NCBI GenBank assembly: GCA_907163375.1
Contig: CAJQUW010007891.1
Location: 124,001-188,000 of the forward strand
Origin: Prostheceraeus crozeri
Taxonomy: Eukaryota; Platyhelminthes; Polycladida; Euryleptidae
Length of the DNA: 64,000 bases
Reading direction: 5' to 3'
Every line of letters starts with the position of its first letter. Position 1 is the stretch's first letter. Shown here one piece after another: positions 1 to 12,742 of the stretch. A program made the translations under genes and the position numbers. Below the pieces are notes generated by a model that saw only the letters and a list, made by a program, of their open reading frames with translations, ran no database searches and was not told the origin of the DNA.

Positions 1-1
1 T

Positions 2-999
2 GACATTAGTGTTGTGCATCGAGGCGATAGAGACCGATCAAATCCTATTGAGGACTTATCGGAAAATGAGTTCATCGAAAGATAAAGGCTAAAGAAGGAC
101 CTTTTCCTGCATGTCTTGGAAATAATTCTGCCAGACAATTCCAAAAGGGGACATTGTTACCAATTCTAAAGTTCACAACCGCCCTAAGGTACTATGCGAC
201 AGGCACAATCCAACTGATCCATGCCGATTTGCACAACATTTCGCAACCAGTGGTTTCGCGCATTATCCGTGGCATATCGGTAGCTATTGCTGGTCGTCAT
301 AAGCAATTCGTATATTTTCCATCCGATATTCATGGAAAGCGCAATATCTGTGATAAGTTTCGTGAAAAGATGAGAATCAACAACATAATTGGTGCTATTG
401 ATTGCACACATATTCGTGTAGTGCCTCCGCGAGATGTTGCTGCATCTTTCTACAACAGGAAAAATTTCCTTTCCATAAACGTTCAGGTAGTTTGCACTGC
501 AGATGGCATTATTGAAAATGTTGTGGCACGTTGGCCAGGCGCAACTCACGATTCTAGAATATTTCGCAATTCAAATCTGCGCGAAAGATTGGAGAATGGT
601 GATTTAAAGACCTTCATTCTGATTGGGGACAGTGGCTACCCTCTATCTCAATTTCTCCTTACACCTGTTGCAAATCCGCAAAATCGTGCTCAGGAAAGCT
701 ACAATTACCACTTTGTTCGAGCTCGGTTGATTATTGAGAGAACTTTTGGCGTGATCAAGCAAGTTTTTGCCTATGTTGGAGGAAGAAACAAGCTAGCAAC
801 TAAATTGGACACGTCAATAGCAATTATAATGGCAGTTTTTGCTCTTCACAATATTCGTTTACGTGGTAATATGGAAATTGAACATGCCGAAAACATTCAT
901 GATCCCCATTCTTTCAATACAGGAGTTGGCGATCACACCAGAGAAATGAGTGGTCGAGATTTTCGGAACACACTGATTGAAAGATACTTTGAAATTTGA
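2..999 (+). pseudogene. Harbinger DDE transposase (HARBI1-like), 5' incomplete and broken
   Basis: The open part (154-999, 281 residues) is a DDE_Tnp_4 nuclease domain. The catalytic positions are visible as the first D in AIDCTHI, the second D in IGDSGYPL and the E in IIERTFGVIKQVF. Just upstream, in another frame, bases 2-150 encode the typical Harbinger N-terminal segment, with RDRSNPIEDLSENEF then LKKDLFLHVLEIILP. This segment has one in-frame stop near 83 and a frameshift near 150, where it joins ALRYYATG and VSRIIRG. The full protein would need more sequence before base 1. In active elements this protein cuts and pastes the transposon with help from the Myb-like partner encoded on the opposite strand. 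Here it is a decayed copy. Confidence 0.85.
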
Positions 1000-1645
1000 T
1001 ACAGATTGGTTTCTGTCCATTTACTTGATTGGTCCATTGTATGATCAATAAAATTATCACGGTTGTTGCACTTTTTTGACTTCTTGTTCCCGCACCCTAT
1101 TTATATGACAAAAATTTGACGCAATCTGACTTGTCGTAAAAAGTTGCTCTACTAATGATATAGCTGATAGGCCTACTTCCCATAATTTATAGGCACAGCT
1201 TAATTATGATGATGGATGAGCATTTGATTTTGACGCTCAAAATGATCATTATTATCTGCATTTCACGAAAAACGAGTCAAAAGAAGGTCTAACAATCCAA
1301 TGTCCACCAACACACAAGTCCTGATTGTAGCAGAGGGAATAGGCATCCAAGTTTATCCGTAATTGTCGGACCTGGAAAAAGAAAGATGTGAAAATTAATT
1401 GCAGCCTAAATATCGCAAATTCTAATGAAAGATTATACATCTAGACCTATTTCAAGATCTTCACATTAAACGCATGAAGAAAACTAATGGTCTATAAATG
1501 ACTTAAATGAAGCTTACGTTTCTAGGTCATGTAGTACGATGTGACTTCTTGTTAGGAAGGAGTCCGCTTCAGTAGATGAATTCTTGCCCTCCAGACCTGA
1601 TTTGGATGGAAAGAGATAGAAGTGCATATTTATAGTAAGTTGTGC

Positions 1646-3144
1646 TCAAATCATCTTACGTTTCAGTTTTGCTGCGTAGTATGCCTCTCGAGTTCTCTCA
1701 CACTTCAGTTGAGCTTCCAAAACTTCCATCCTTTTAAGATGCTCTCTCTGCATAAAGGCATCGGCGTTCTCTGAAATGTAAAAGACAGTGTTTTTTCTCA
1801 GTTATGAAAATATTTTTGCATGACTTACTTCTTCTGCTCCGGACTGCACTCTTCTTGGAAATAGGCGTGGCTTCATTCTTTGTAGGATTCGGTGTTGATG
1901 TGGATTCTGGGATAGTGTCATCATCATAAGGATTGTCTATTCCTTCAGTTGTAATTGGAGGAAGAAAATCAGAAAAAAATATGCCGATGACTTTTTAGTG
2001 CTAATTCCTTGCAATAAATTCTCCGATGTTGATCAAGCCATATGCGACGAAATTGATAATTCCAAAATGTGGTGTGAATCTAATAGATTGGCTTTAAATG
2101 CAGCTAAAACCAAGTCGATGGTCATCAGTGGACACAATCGTTCAAACCTGACTTGTCCAACTTTAGTCAGCTCTGTTAAGGTTCTCGGTATTAGTCTTCA
2201 ACATTCACTTAAGTGGGACGTACACATTGATGAAGTGTGCAAAAGTGCTAGTCGTCGCTTGTTTGTAATTAGAAGACTTAGAGGTGTACTACAAACTCAT
2301 CAACTTGTCCAAATCTATTACTGATGTATTCGTACAATACTTGAATACATTGTCAGTTATTCTTTGGTATCAACAAAAAGAATTGTGAGAAGTTGGAAAG
2401 GATTAATAAAAGGGTTCATCGCATGATTTGTGGCAATAAATGCGAGTGTTCACTTTTTCCAGCATTGAAGGAGAGGCGTCGACATCTTGCTGTGTCTGCT
2501 TTTCACAAAATGAATCATCCCAATGATTTGAATTACTCGCTTATCCCCGAAACTACGCGAAATGGACGCTTTCAAGTTCCAGCAATAGGCTCTCATCGTC
2601 GGCTTGCTTCCTTCGTACCTTTCTGCATTTTTTGTATAAATGGGGTTGAAATTCAAAGCATGTACTCAATGCTACTCGAATCTTTCAACACAACCGGATT
2701 GTATATGTCAAACGCGTCAAACGTATGTGCATTTTCTTTAGTTTGTTGACTTTCACACTATTTCCGAAATTTTGTATGAATCGAGAATTTTTCACATACG
2801 TATCTGAAATAAATATACATCTCTCTCTCACTCACTCACTCGGCGACCTCAGATATTTGTCTAGATGGTCCTCCACCCGTCCCTTGCCTGTGGCGCTTTT
2901 GCTCGCTGATCTCAGTTTTGGCTCTCATTTTCATTTTCCGATATATATTAATAACTGACTTCATGCATCGGCTTGTATTGAACTTTGAATTAATTTGCTT
3001 AGTAATCTCTTGCCACATTTCATTCTTCTTTCTATTTATGTTGATATTATTCCCTTGATTTTCAATTATGTGAGCTTGTTCTTTTGCCAGTTCAATAATC
3101 CAGCTCTTCTCTTACCCTGAATAAAATTTCCCACTTGAAGCCAT
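1646..3144 (-). pseudogene. Harbinger Myb/SANT-like accessory protein, split by LINE insertion
   Basis: The N-terminal part reads from ATG at 3142-3144 (MASSGKFYSG, then a stop, then EKSWIIELAKEQ) through WQEITKQINSKFN and SVINIYRKMKMRAK to ISEQKRHRQGTGGGPS. This is the trihelix/SANT plus basic-linker pattern of Harbinger partner proteins. The frame then runs into the LINE at 2845. It resumes beyond the LINE at 1975 with SDFLPPITTEGIDNPYDDD. A likely donor follows near 1830, then an acceptor near 1770, and a coiled last exon (EHLKRMEVLEAQLK, REAYYAAKLKRK) ending with a stop at 1646. The family role is to bind the transposon ends and bring the transposase to the nucleus. The early stop and the LINE make this copy non-functional. 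Confidence 0.75.
1976..2845 (+). mobile_element. 5'-truncated CR1-like LINE fragment
   Basis: The sequence starts exactly within the reverse transcriptase catalytic block (KYADDFLVLIP). It continues through the thumb region (DEIDNSKMWCESNRLALNAAKTKSM in two parts, then VLGISLQHSLKWDVHIDEV), with a stop near 2322 and remnants in other frames to about 2700. The 3' end is a simple-sequence tail of CTCT then CACT units at 2820-2845. Its layout resembles the ORF2 of the larger LINE at 58252-62110, so both probably belong to CR1-type non-LTR elements. It interrupts the Harbinger accessory gene. No clear target duplication was seen. Confidence 0.8.
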
Positions 3145-3415
3145 CACTTCACCGGAAGAATCAGAACACTGGAATCACACAAAGGCTCAACGAATATCTG
3201 TTTAACGAGATAGCTCGTCTGTGATTGGTCTGCTGACAATTCGTCACAACATCATGCGCTAAAACTAGGTCAGACACCCTCGCTATCGAATGGCATGCAT
3301 TGCAACTGGAATGCGATTTCAAAATCAAAGAAACTGGCATGGCCTTGCCATCTGGAATGGCGTTGGAATGTGGCTACGGTAGCTGCTTGGAATGCGGTTT
3401 AGAATAGCGCCCATT

Positions 3416-3674
3416 ATATCTTTTTCATACTGTGCAATTCTGGATCGGAGCGATAGACAACCCAAACAATGTCTGTCACTTACAAGATCTTGTAACAAGT
3501 TGCCCTTTTACCGATTATCAACCGAATGAGCCCAACAACTACCCAGCTGATGCGATTTGTGTCGAGTATTTTGCAGCAAATGGTCAACCAGGAAATTATC
3601 TTTGGAATGATGTCGAGTGCGATCACTCAACTAGACTTGGGTATTATCCCTTTTGTGAAGGGAAATACATTTAG
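3416..3674 (+). CDS. C-type lectin domain, 3' exon or fragment
   Basis: About 80 residues encode the C-terminal half of a C-type lectin fold. FWIGAIDN opens it, then PNEPNN (an EPN-type, mannose-like sugar-binding motif), ICVEY, WNDVEC (the conserved WND calcium and sugar site) and a final PFCEGKYI before the stop at 3672-3674. Cysteines sit at the expected long-loop and C-terminal positions. The N-terminal half of the domain and any signal peptide are not found. The sequence begins directly beside the Harbinger right end (3412), with an open frame and no good splice acceptor. It is therefore either a normal last exon whose acceptor was altered, or a piece of a gene broken by the transposon. 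Upstream exons may lie outside the window. Confidence 0.7.
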
Positions 3675-3904
3675 TTGCTTTGGACTACACTGCTGAGTGA
3701 CTTGAGATCACATTTTCGGTCTTGCGGAAGATGACATTTTTGAAATGCGGACCTTTTGTAAGTAAAATAGCATTTCAACGAATGTCAAGTTAATTCCAAT
3801 AGGGATTCTGACCAACAAGAACTCAGACACCGCTTCAATTGCAGATCCAGAAGAGTAAATTGACGTGAATGATGAATTATAGAGAACAAATTTTAATGAC
3901 TTAC

Positions 3905-4141
3905 AGTTCGTATTGACTTATCTTCACTTGGAATCGTGTAACACATCGTGGCGGACACATCGTGTGAGCCAACTGCATGTGCTAGCCGAAGTGTTTGTGC
4001 TGGCAGTACACTTGACTGAAATGAGAAACATTCTCTCAGAGCCATATCGAAGCGAAGATCTCTGATCTGAAGTCGAATAATCTTGGGAGAGGATTGGAGA
4101 ATTCCTATTAATAAAACGGCCGTCACATATAAACCATGCAT
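3905..4141 (-). CDS. First exon of an unknown secreted protein
   Basis: An ATG at 4139-4141 opens 79 codons that end at a good donor (GTAAGT at 3904-3899, phase 0). The first roughly 16 residues (MHGLYVTAVLLIGILQ) look like a signal peptide. The remainder has two cysteines (ECFSF and TMCYTI) about 32 residues apart, which could suit a small disulphide-bonded domain such as PAN/apple. That is only a guess. No following exon was identified. It lies head-to-tail on the opposite strand to the lectin fragment, so it is not simply its first exon. Confidence 0.4.
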
Positions 4142-7100
4142 TTTAAAATGTGATTTTGCCTAAGAATTGGGAACATAAGAAGCCATCTGCCTTGTCGCAG
4201 TTTGCTCTTCGACTTCGTTATAACGTAAAATCATCAATTGAAAGCATTGACTGGATAGTTGCTTTGTAATCATTATTTTAGTGGCAAGATCCATTTTAAA
4301 GACAAAAAATGTTATTTTTGTAAACAATTTAAGTATTGTAGCCGAAGATTGAGGAAGAATCATTTTTCTTGCCAACAGCCGCAACATTTTCTCTCGGCAT
4401 TCATCATTGAAGCATGATAGAGTACTAAGAGTAGCTGCTTTTTGTTTTTCAATGTGTTATGTATCGGCGCACTGTTAAAGGTGTTAACTCGCAAGAAAGT
4501 CCTGAATTATTGACACAATTATCCACAAGTCATCTTCTTGCATCATTCATAGTGTTTTGTGTCATTGCTCGATGTGACCTCTTAAAAAACAATTGATTTT
4601 CATGTCAATATGTATTCATTGAGGGACAGCCGCGGGATGGAGATGGCTCGAATTGTTCTGTCATAATTAATAGATTGATTTTATTGGAGATTCAATGCTC
4701 ATGAAAATGCTCTCCAAATGCAATTAACATTTCATGAAAGTCAACAATGCGTTGTTGATAAACTAAAGAAATTCAAAATAAGAGAAGTTTATAGAATCCA
4801 ACAATCATCAAAATTCAACAATAAAGAATATCATCTGCCATGGAATGCAAAATATATTGAGTGAAAGATTAATCCTCCACAATCACAGGCCCCTATTCAT
4901 TGATTGCAACTTCATCTATTCATATAGGATCCGTTGTATCTGTAATTTATGATAAAACTCATCAGTTTCAATTGAAATGGATCTCAAAGCATGTTGTCTG
5001 TGACTGTTGTTGTTCCGTGCCAAATCAATGTCTTTGAATCAGCAAGCTAATTCACATCAACCCATCTTTCATCATTGAAAATGAACATTGACCTAAATGT
5101 TTGAAAAGTCAACATGGGGTTCTAAAAATACATACGAGTATGGGGAAAAAAGTTGTCTTTTTAATGAAATTGTACATTATATTGACCAACCAATGAATTC
5201 CAATTTTTCTCAGCGAGAATAATGCTTCAAAATATTGATAGTTATGCTAGCTGCTTGCAAGATTAACATTAATAGACATACAATGTATACCTAGCCAAAT
5301 AATTATTAGCCTTAGAAAAAAATGTTTTCCAAATACGACATCTTCACGGAAATATTTGTGAGGCAAAACTTCCAATTTCTTTTGATTTGAGCTGATTTTG
5401 CATAGCAATGTGCTGAAAGTTGGCAGGTGTTCGTCGGCCAGGGTCTGTTCCATCTCATCTTACACGATGTCCAACATATGATGCCCATTTGTAATATTTC
5501 TCTCCTAGTGGCGATAAATGTCAAGAGCTCGGAGAAGTGGAGCATTTCATCGAAATGTAGAATCTCATAAATTTACGGCAAGAAACTTTTATATTCAGTA
5601 CATGCAATTGCATTACAATTTCCATTTTCAATGTGAGCATGATGCGCTTATTTTCTCTCTTGCCCAGTTTATCATTCAGCACTGCCGCTCCATGTCATTA
5701 GTCTAGTAATAGCAGTGGCTTGTTGAGAGGTGCCTCTACTTTAGTTTCACAGAAATCTCTTCTTTTTTTCTTTCTTTTCCATAGAATTTCAGGCATTTCC
5801 TTTTATCTACAAATTCCTTCAAATTTATTCATCCTTGATCTTTTTAATCTTCATTTAATCTACTTCTTATGCTCTTCAAATTTATTTGTATCTAAATTCG
5901 ATTTTGACAATATATTTGTGCAATTCTCTATCCAATTATTTCAGATAATTCCATTCTTGAAGTACAGTATGCAGGAAATAGGCAATTTTGATTATAGCAT
6001 GATGCAACAATAGCATCCTATTTTGCTTATCACACCACATTTGATTCCATATTCCTGTTTAACTTCTAATATATTCAATGCAAGATAATGAGAGATACTT
6101 TGAAATATCCAAAATACGAGACACTATTCAACAAAATATGCGGACACTTCTTTGGACTCATTTTCAACTTCAAATTTGAGATGTTTCCCGTTCGAATTTC
6201 GATCATGATATGCACTTTGTCTGCTGTTGCTGAATATTTAAATAATTGAATTCTGAAAGCGATGGCTCATAGAATCAAAACATAAACAGTTAATCATGTT
6301 AACAGATATACGTATATTAATAGTTTCACACTAAGCTATATATTGATCATGCACACATAATTTGTTGCGGTATATTATTTTCACACTATTTAAGCTTTTG
6401 TAAAATGAAAGCCGTGAGGTATAATATCAAAGCCAGCTCTGAAAATTTCGATTAATTATCAAGATAGTAGGAATAAATTACTTCTCAAACATGGAAGGTA
6501 CGTCGTGTATTACAAACTAAAGCAGAACAGTGTTTTGTAAACTTTTGACACTTAGACTACTCCCTCTCGTGTAAATATCTCCACAAATTAATCGCTTTCT
6601 TTAACAATTTTATACACAGAGTCGTTGTGGCAACCTCTTAAGTCTATACAGACTGCTTGGCGAAAAGTGGATTTTTGCAAACATTGTAGCGATCTCGACA
6701 AGTTCGTCCAAAATACATCCATAATTTATTCATAATCTGCTGCTATAGAGACTTCCAAATTTTTCACGATACAAGGAGAAGTGCTGCACTTAATTTCAAT
6801 AGCTTTTTTTAAAGCTTGCAATGAATAACCATTTTTATTTCAGTTCACGAATCGGAGGTTTATGGCGATATATATTGCTGTGAATTTCGGCTAAGTTCAA
6901 TAATTCGTAGATTGAGGACAATGGACAAATTATGGCGAGATAGAAATATCCATAAAATCACTTTAATATGGAGCTTTTGGACAGTCGCAATATTTCGGCG
7001 ATTTCCTGAGGCTTTCGCAATATTTCGAAGAAATCCATAAATACGGCATTGCTGGTTGTACCAGAAGGCGTCCTACAAATGTTATTTGAATGCAAAAATT

Positions 7101-7725
7101 GCTAGAAATTCACTCAGAAGCAATTAAAACAGGAAATATGATTTTTAATCCTAAAGACTGAAGAAACTTTTAGTCATTCTATCGGATGAATCGTCTTCAT
7201 TGATGCTGGGACACTTCAATACGTATTCATTTGAATGACAACTTTAGTGCAGGTGTCACATTCACACCACAAGCATAATTGAAATATTAATTTCGTCTGT
7301 GTCTCTCTATGATGGTTTTATTGTCATCTTTTCCAATGCTAGTTTATAAAGTCAACCTTTCTTAGATTCACCTGGAAGAGTGAAATTGAATGAAACAAAA
7401 GAATAATAGTAAAGACAAAGTGCATTATTATGTCAGCTACTCAGACATTACAAAGCTGTATTCAATTTCTCAACAACATCATAGGGATATATATTTTCAA
7501 CAGACTGTGTAAATAAAAGCTAATAGTACTTTCCCAACCATCACGTTTAGAAAATTCAAGGTGCTGTCTAACTAAAGAATTTGCTGAATGAAACTTGAAA
7601 TCGTTGCAGAGAAATAGCATCAACATTCATCAAAGTGTATGGAATTGTCCTTTGTTAACCTTTTGAAGAAGTAGTACTTACTAATTATCTGCGAAAACAC
7701 TTTAGTCAGCAATTTATGCAAACTA
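4142..7725. other. No gene recognised; AT-rich spacer
   Basis: I found no conserved coding motif in this stretch. The longest open frames (for example 5720-6013, very rich in F, L, I and S) look like AT-rich chance frames. Short near-repeats such as the square-like ATTTCGGCGA/GGCGATATAT words at 6860-7050 suggest decayed repeat DNA. Confidence 0.5.
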
Positions 7726-8860
7726 CAGATTGTTTCATAAAAAATGGATCACCCTTAAACATCGCCTTAACTTCAACTTTGTCTAACTCCGCCAAACTTG
7801 AACGAATTTCTCTGAAATTTGGAAGACATGTCAGTTGTGCATACTAATATCATTGTTGGAAATTGCAAGCATGAATATTGAGTTGTTTTCCTGTTATAGA
7901 TAAAAAAGTAGTAGATAATTTGATCTTCATTTAACAATGTTACACAAAATCATACCTCACTCTTATAAAATTACATTTGTTTCCTTTGTTATGTAATATG
8001 TTGTTCTACAAGCCAAAAGCTATCAAGCAAAACAAAGATAAAGAAAATTGGTCAATCAGAGCCAGTATAGTACCATTATTCATCAACAATAATGTAACTG
8101 CTACATGTGATTAACTGGACTTCATGTTCCATAGCTTCCTAACTTCGTTGCCGTGGTGTTGGCAGCACTCCTGATTGCTTTCAGCTAGAAATCTATCTCT
8201 TACCGGTTGAAAACAATACAAGCACAAATGAACAATAACGAGATCGCATTCACAAAAGGCAAAGTGTCAGCCTTGCTAGAACTAGGCTTATCTTTGCGAG
8301 CTACAAGCAAGCGACTAAATGTCCCTTACACAAATGTGCATCGATGGCATAATGATGATTTTCGACTATGTCGAAAAGAGGGCCCTGGCCGTCCACGCAA
8401 AACATCCAAACGTAGAGACCGCCTAATTTTGAGATTAGTTAAAGTTGATCCAAGTCTCTCGTTAACTGAGATGGCTGCACTAGACTCGTCTATGATCTGA
8501 ATCCCATAGAAAATGTATGGAGTATTCAAAAACGTAACGTTCGTCGTTCACTGCTACCTACAGATGGCGTATCACAACTTACGTCACTGTTAAAAAGAGA
8601 GTGGAGAAAGTTAGATCAGTCAAAAATCAACGATATTATCGAATCAATGCCTAGACGAATTGGTAATGTCATTGACAATAAGGGTAGGGCCACAAAATAT
8701 TAGCTTCTTAAGAACCGTTGCTGTATCATAGCTTGTCAGATTATATAAGGACATTTAAATATATAAGGGACATGAAATAACATGAAAAATACTTTCTGTA
8801 TCATACTTATGTTTTATTTAGTCAAATTTTAGGATGATCCACTTTTTATGAAACGGACTG
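7726..8860 (+). mobile_element. Tc1-like transposon, internally deleted
   Basis: The left end (CAGATTGTTTCATAAAAAAT from 7726) and the right end (reverse complement CAGTCCGTTTCATAAAAAGT, ending at 8860) form imperfect terminal inverted repeats of about 28 bp. A TA dinucleotide precedes the left end. The right-hand TA is degenerate. The enclosed gene retains only its first and last parts, so the element is 1.1 kb instead of the usual 1.6 kb or so. It is non-autonomous. Confidence 0.8.
8207..8703 (+). pseudogene. Tc1-like transposase remnant with catalytic core deleted
   Basis: Bases 8207-8500 encode a Tc1/Pax-type N-terminus. It has a helix-turn-helix (KVSALLELGLSLRATSKRL, then VPYTNVHRW) followed by an AT-hook-like GPGRPRKTSKRRDR. 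At about 8490 it joins, in a different frame, the C-terminal end of the same kind of protein: YDLNPIENVW (containing the last catalytic E), then KRNVRRSLLP and a final GRATKY before the stop at 8701-8703. The middle of the DDE domain, including both catalytic aspartates, is missing. It can no longer cut DNA. Confidence 0.8.
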
Positions 8861-11800
8861 TTTTCATCTCAGTAATTTATTTTGCACCGGAATGCGTTCA
8901 ATACTCCAGGAACACGTCATTGCAACCATTGAAGGATCCTCGATCGACATCAGTTAACTGAAGCTGAGTTACCACCTCTACACTGCAAACTGTACACTGC
9001 TAAAAACAACTAAAATGACCGCTAAGCTTCACAGACGATATCCATAAATATCTATTAAAATGATGATGTCACAACGGAATGAGTGATTACGTCACAGTTG
9101 AAATCCGTCCACATCAGATAAAACAAACGTCTGCTTTTACGGACATTTAATGTTCAGATTTAAAGAACCGCTACACTAATTTTAGCTGTTGATTTTGACG
9201 GATATATCCTGTTTGCGGTTTACAGTTTACTTTGTACGCGTGGAATATAGGGTCAACTTTGACCCAGTCTACCATTGACTGATTTAGATGCATCTATTCC
9301 GGACAAGGTTTGGCAAAAGCTTGAGTCAAAACCCAAGCCCAAGTTTCAATTAATGTGTAGAATCAAGAACATGAAGTGCATTCTTTGTCTCCTTATTCTT
9401 ATCAAAAATTCTTATTTTAAAACAATTTCATCATGCATGGTATTGCTGTATTACTTTAGTAAAAGTTTCATTTTTACCACCGAAGTTTTTATTCGATGGT
9501 TTGGGCAACAACTTGCAACTAAACCCAAGACATTCTGAGACATCGACTATAATTCGTAGGATGCTACAATTCACTGGATACCAATTTTGTTGATGTTGCT
9601 GCAGTCGATTACAAATGCTGTTTGTAAGAAATCTTACTGCATATCTCTGAAGTGCAGCTGTTCTTGTTATTTGTGGGCCCATGAGAAGTGTGGTATTATT
9701 GCAATAACTTCATCGTAATTAGTAGCCTAAGCAGGCATGTATTACGTTATAAAGCTTTCTTTTATATTTTAGCCTACATGTATGCTGATATATTGACTAA
9801 TCGTTAAGCATATCTAGAATCCGACATTGGAATGAATTCTTTTTTAGACAAATTTTGCACAATCTAGGGGTGCGTAGATAACCGTGAAGATAAAAATATG
9901 CAAAATATAGAAAAATTCAGTATGCACAGATGCAACACAATATATGCAAGCTTACAGCAAATACAATACACACGAGCTTTCAATGCGCGGTATTGTCAAG
10001 CCTAAAATGAAATAGCTAATAACCATAACCATTCCTTATTTGTAAATTAAGTGGAATTTTGCATCGTAATTGTGATTCTGTAGTGTAATGCCCAAGAAAG
10101 CAAGTTCTTCCAATCCAATAGTATTTAAAACTTTCTAAAATTTTGATAGAAAATTAGAACTTCATGCTTTAATCAAAATATCAATTTTTTATCTTGATTT
10201 GTAATTAGGGCCAATGCATCATTAATAGAAAACCCAAGCTTTGAACAGAAAACCCAAATTTTACATCACATACCCAAGTTCGACCTAAAAACCACAGTTT
10301 AACCGAAAATCCAAGGTCCAACCTTATTGCGGATGCTTAATTCTGCGTCATATATGATTATTGTATTTATGTCAGGCATCATGTTTTTTCATAATTTCTG
10401 TTATAGTGAGTATAAAACAACCAATTTCTGCTGTAACAAGTACGCACTTGCATGCAACGCATGCAGATTATAAAAGAAATGCTTTGTTTGATTTTTTTAT
10501 AATAAATTCATTCGCTTAAAATGTGATGTTATTCACAAGCACCAGTTCATGCATCACTGTTGTCAGTCCAATGCGTCAATTATCATCCTGTTCGTCAGAT
10601 GAAATAGTAGCGATCACCGGATATACTTCATCAGAGTTGCATTCTACAGTAATTCTTGCTGTTTTTTTTGGCAGATAGAACTCCTAAATATGGATAGAGT
10701 AGTCTACCTGGTGATCGCTGAGCATCATACATACCGGTTTATCAGGATTCACACACTTCATTGTGTCAACTCTGAATGTATTCAATTAGAGCTGGTGAAA
10801 ACAACAAGTTCTTGTTCCTCAGTATATTCCAAACCAGGAGATTGATACAATCATTGTAAAAGTTGTGTTCATTGTCAATGTTCATCTCAACCAAATTTGC
10901 GATACAAAAGAAGATTCCTGATCATCGCCCATTACCCCTAAACACGGTAAATGATTCTGAATTCTTTAAACCAAGACGACTGTGCAATCGGTACTTATTG
11001 GGATACAATCTTACCTATCCCTCAAATTCAACGAAAAGAATGAGAACAAGTTTGCTAATGACCTTAATCGATGATTTTGGTTACTTACGCAGTATTTACT
11101 TTCAAGTCCTAATATTCTTTATTTGTTCCAGCAATTATTCAAATGCACCAAATCTAAGAAAATTAATATCAGCCTTTGACCGCGCGCAATGCATGAATCA
11201 TGAATTTCATACCCCTTGAACTAGAACAACCAAAAGCGGTTTATATTCAGCAAGACAAACCTTAATCATTAATTACAATAATTGTGAGATTTGTGCATAC
11301 TGTACATGCGTCCCATTTTATGCGACTTCCTAATACAACAGTTTCATATTATTCAATTTAATCTGCGTAAGTATTGCAACGATTAGCTCAATGTCTATCG
11401 CTCATTTTAGCGAATGTTTTTTGGAGCGAGAATTATGGTCATTCACAAAAATTTTCGAACATTTAGAGACAATCGGAAAATAAAAAATACCAAGCATTTG
11501 CGTGAAACAAGTTTATGAAAAAAAGAGCTGAAGACTTTATTGCTACTATTCAATTGACTTAGCACAAACGAACGAGTTGTATTTTGCAGGAAGTAACGAT
11601 GCAATGATTGCATTCGAACAGACTATGCACTCTTCAATATTTATCAATATTCACCTTCAATATCGTAAGGTTTGCATTGTTTGGAACTGAAGCTTCACGC
11701 ATGAATTCTCAACAAGTTGCTATCAAGCCATTGCCATGGAGGAATTCAATGTGTCAACAGTTCATGCACAAGGGAATTAAGCATGCATGTACATGCAGTT

Positions 11801-12476
11801 TGAAATATACGCAATGACAAAGTCGTCGACATCTTGGGGTCAAGGAGCCATAGGATAGTTTTCTTCAACTCTTACATAATTGCCACAGAGCAAATAAGCA
11901 TACTTCACAATTCGTCAGGTTGTAGCTGACAATAATAATTGTTCATGCCAAAGGTGGTCTGCAGTAGCCTTAGAACTAACTCACTCCAAAATATCATCAA
12001 CATTTTGCCAAGGATAAACTGCTTTATTTGCCCTCAATATTAACTGGAATTGATTAACATTTAAGATGTTCTTGAAGGATTTCATCTTTCAGCAAAGTAA
12101 GGTAAACTAAGACCTGCTTTCAAAAACGACCAGTGAGATTGTATGTGTATAAGTGCGCCGGTCGAATAGATTTTTAGTCGAGGAGCCCTAACGGCGATGT
12201 ATGGGCCTCCTACATAGTTTACCAAGCAACGAATGTCATCAAGTAAGCAAGTGTCTCTAGAGAATGATGATTAAGTTGGTTCATTGAATAAATTTCGATG
12301 AAAATGAGATTGCTTCAACCCGAATTTAAAACAAAGTGAACCCCGAAATTGACAATTATTGTCCCCCAGAATATTCCTCGACAAACTCAAATTTGTATCC
12401 GAATAAGTACCGTCTAATAAAATGGTCTCATAGTTTCTCGTGAAGTGTACACAAACCAGTTCTGCAGTCATTACAC
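8861..12476. other. No gene recognised; contains an inverted-repeat pair near 10.6-10.73 kb
   Basis: There is no convincing coding sequence here. The pair AGCGATCACC (10609) and GGTGATCGCT (10720) can form a 10-bp stem across about 100 bases and may mark the ends of a tiny transposon. The 118-residue frame at 10863-11219 has no recognisable motif. Confidence 0.45.
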
Positions 12477-12742
12477 TCATGGAGTATTTTTGATGAATTC
12501 TCGGATATATTCGTTTACCTCTTCATACTTTTCCTGTTGCACCCAGTGACTGCAGTCAAGATATTTGATGGTCAAGTCATCTGCATATTTGGGGTAATCT
12601 CTTGGAATATCCATCGTCAAAAAGGGATCATTCTTCCCAAAAAGAAGCAAAAGTGGCCGCTTTATCTTCTTAGCCCCTTCAGACTTCGGTGGAGCATGTC
12701 TATTCAGTGCACGATAGTAATTCATGCCAGCTGTCAGTGCAC
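12477..12742 (-). CDS. Epoxide hydrolase exon 6 (acid and base of the triad)
   Basis: This 266-nt last exon starts after CTTTCCAG. It encodes GALTAGMNYYRALNR (lid tyrosine), PLLLLFGKNDPFL (acid aspartate), LDCSHWVQQE (base histidine) and the C-terminal helix EYIREFIKNTP, with a stop at 12477-12479. Confidence 0.92.

Larger units (their letters stand above)
1..3412. mobile_element. PIF/Harbinger transposon, two genes, left end off-window, split by a LINE
   Basis: A Harbinger element carries two convergent genes: a DDE transposase on the plus strand (2-999) and a Myb/SANT-like accessory protein on the minus strand (1646-3144). This is the usual two-gene plan of the superfamily. The right terminus reads GGGCGCTATTCTAAACCGC on the minus strand and ends at 3412, followed by ATT, a typical 3-bp Harbinger target. 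The left terminus lies before base 1, so the matching inverted repeat and duplication cannot be checked. A polyadenylation hexamer AATAAA lies near 1048, between the two genes. A LINE fragment (1976-2845) interrupts the accessory gene, so the element is older than that insertion. Both genes also carry frame breaks, so it is not autonomous. Confidence 0.85.

Noticed and set aside
184-549. 121-codon minus-strand frame
   Set aside because: It is the shadow of the Harbinger transposase on the plus strand, which has clear DDE motifs.
5720-6013. 97-codon hydrophobic frame resembling a membrane protein
   Set aside because: Composition is explained by T-rich DNA. There is no start context, splice site or conserved motif.
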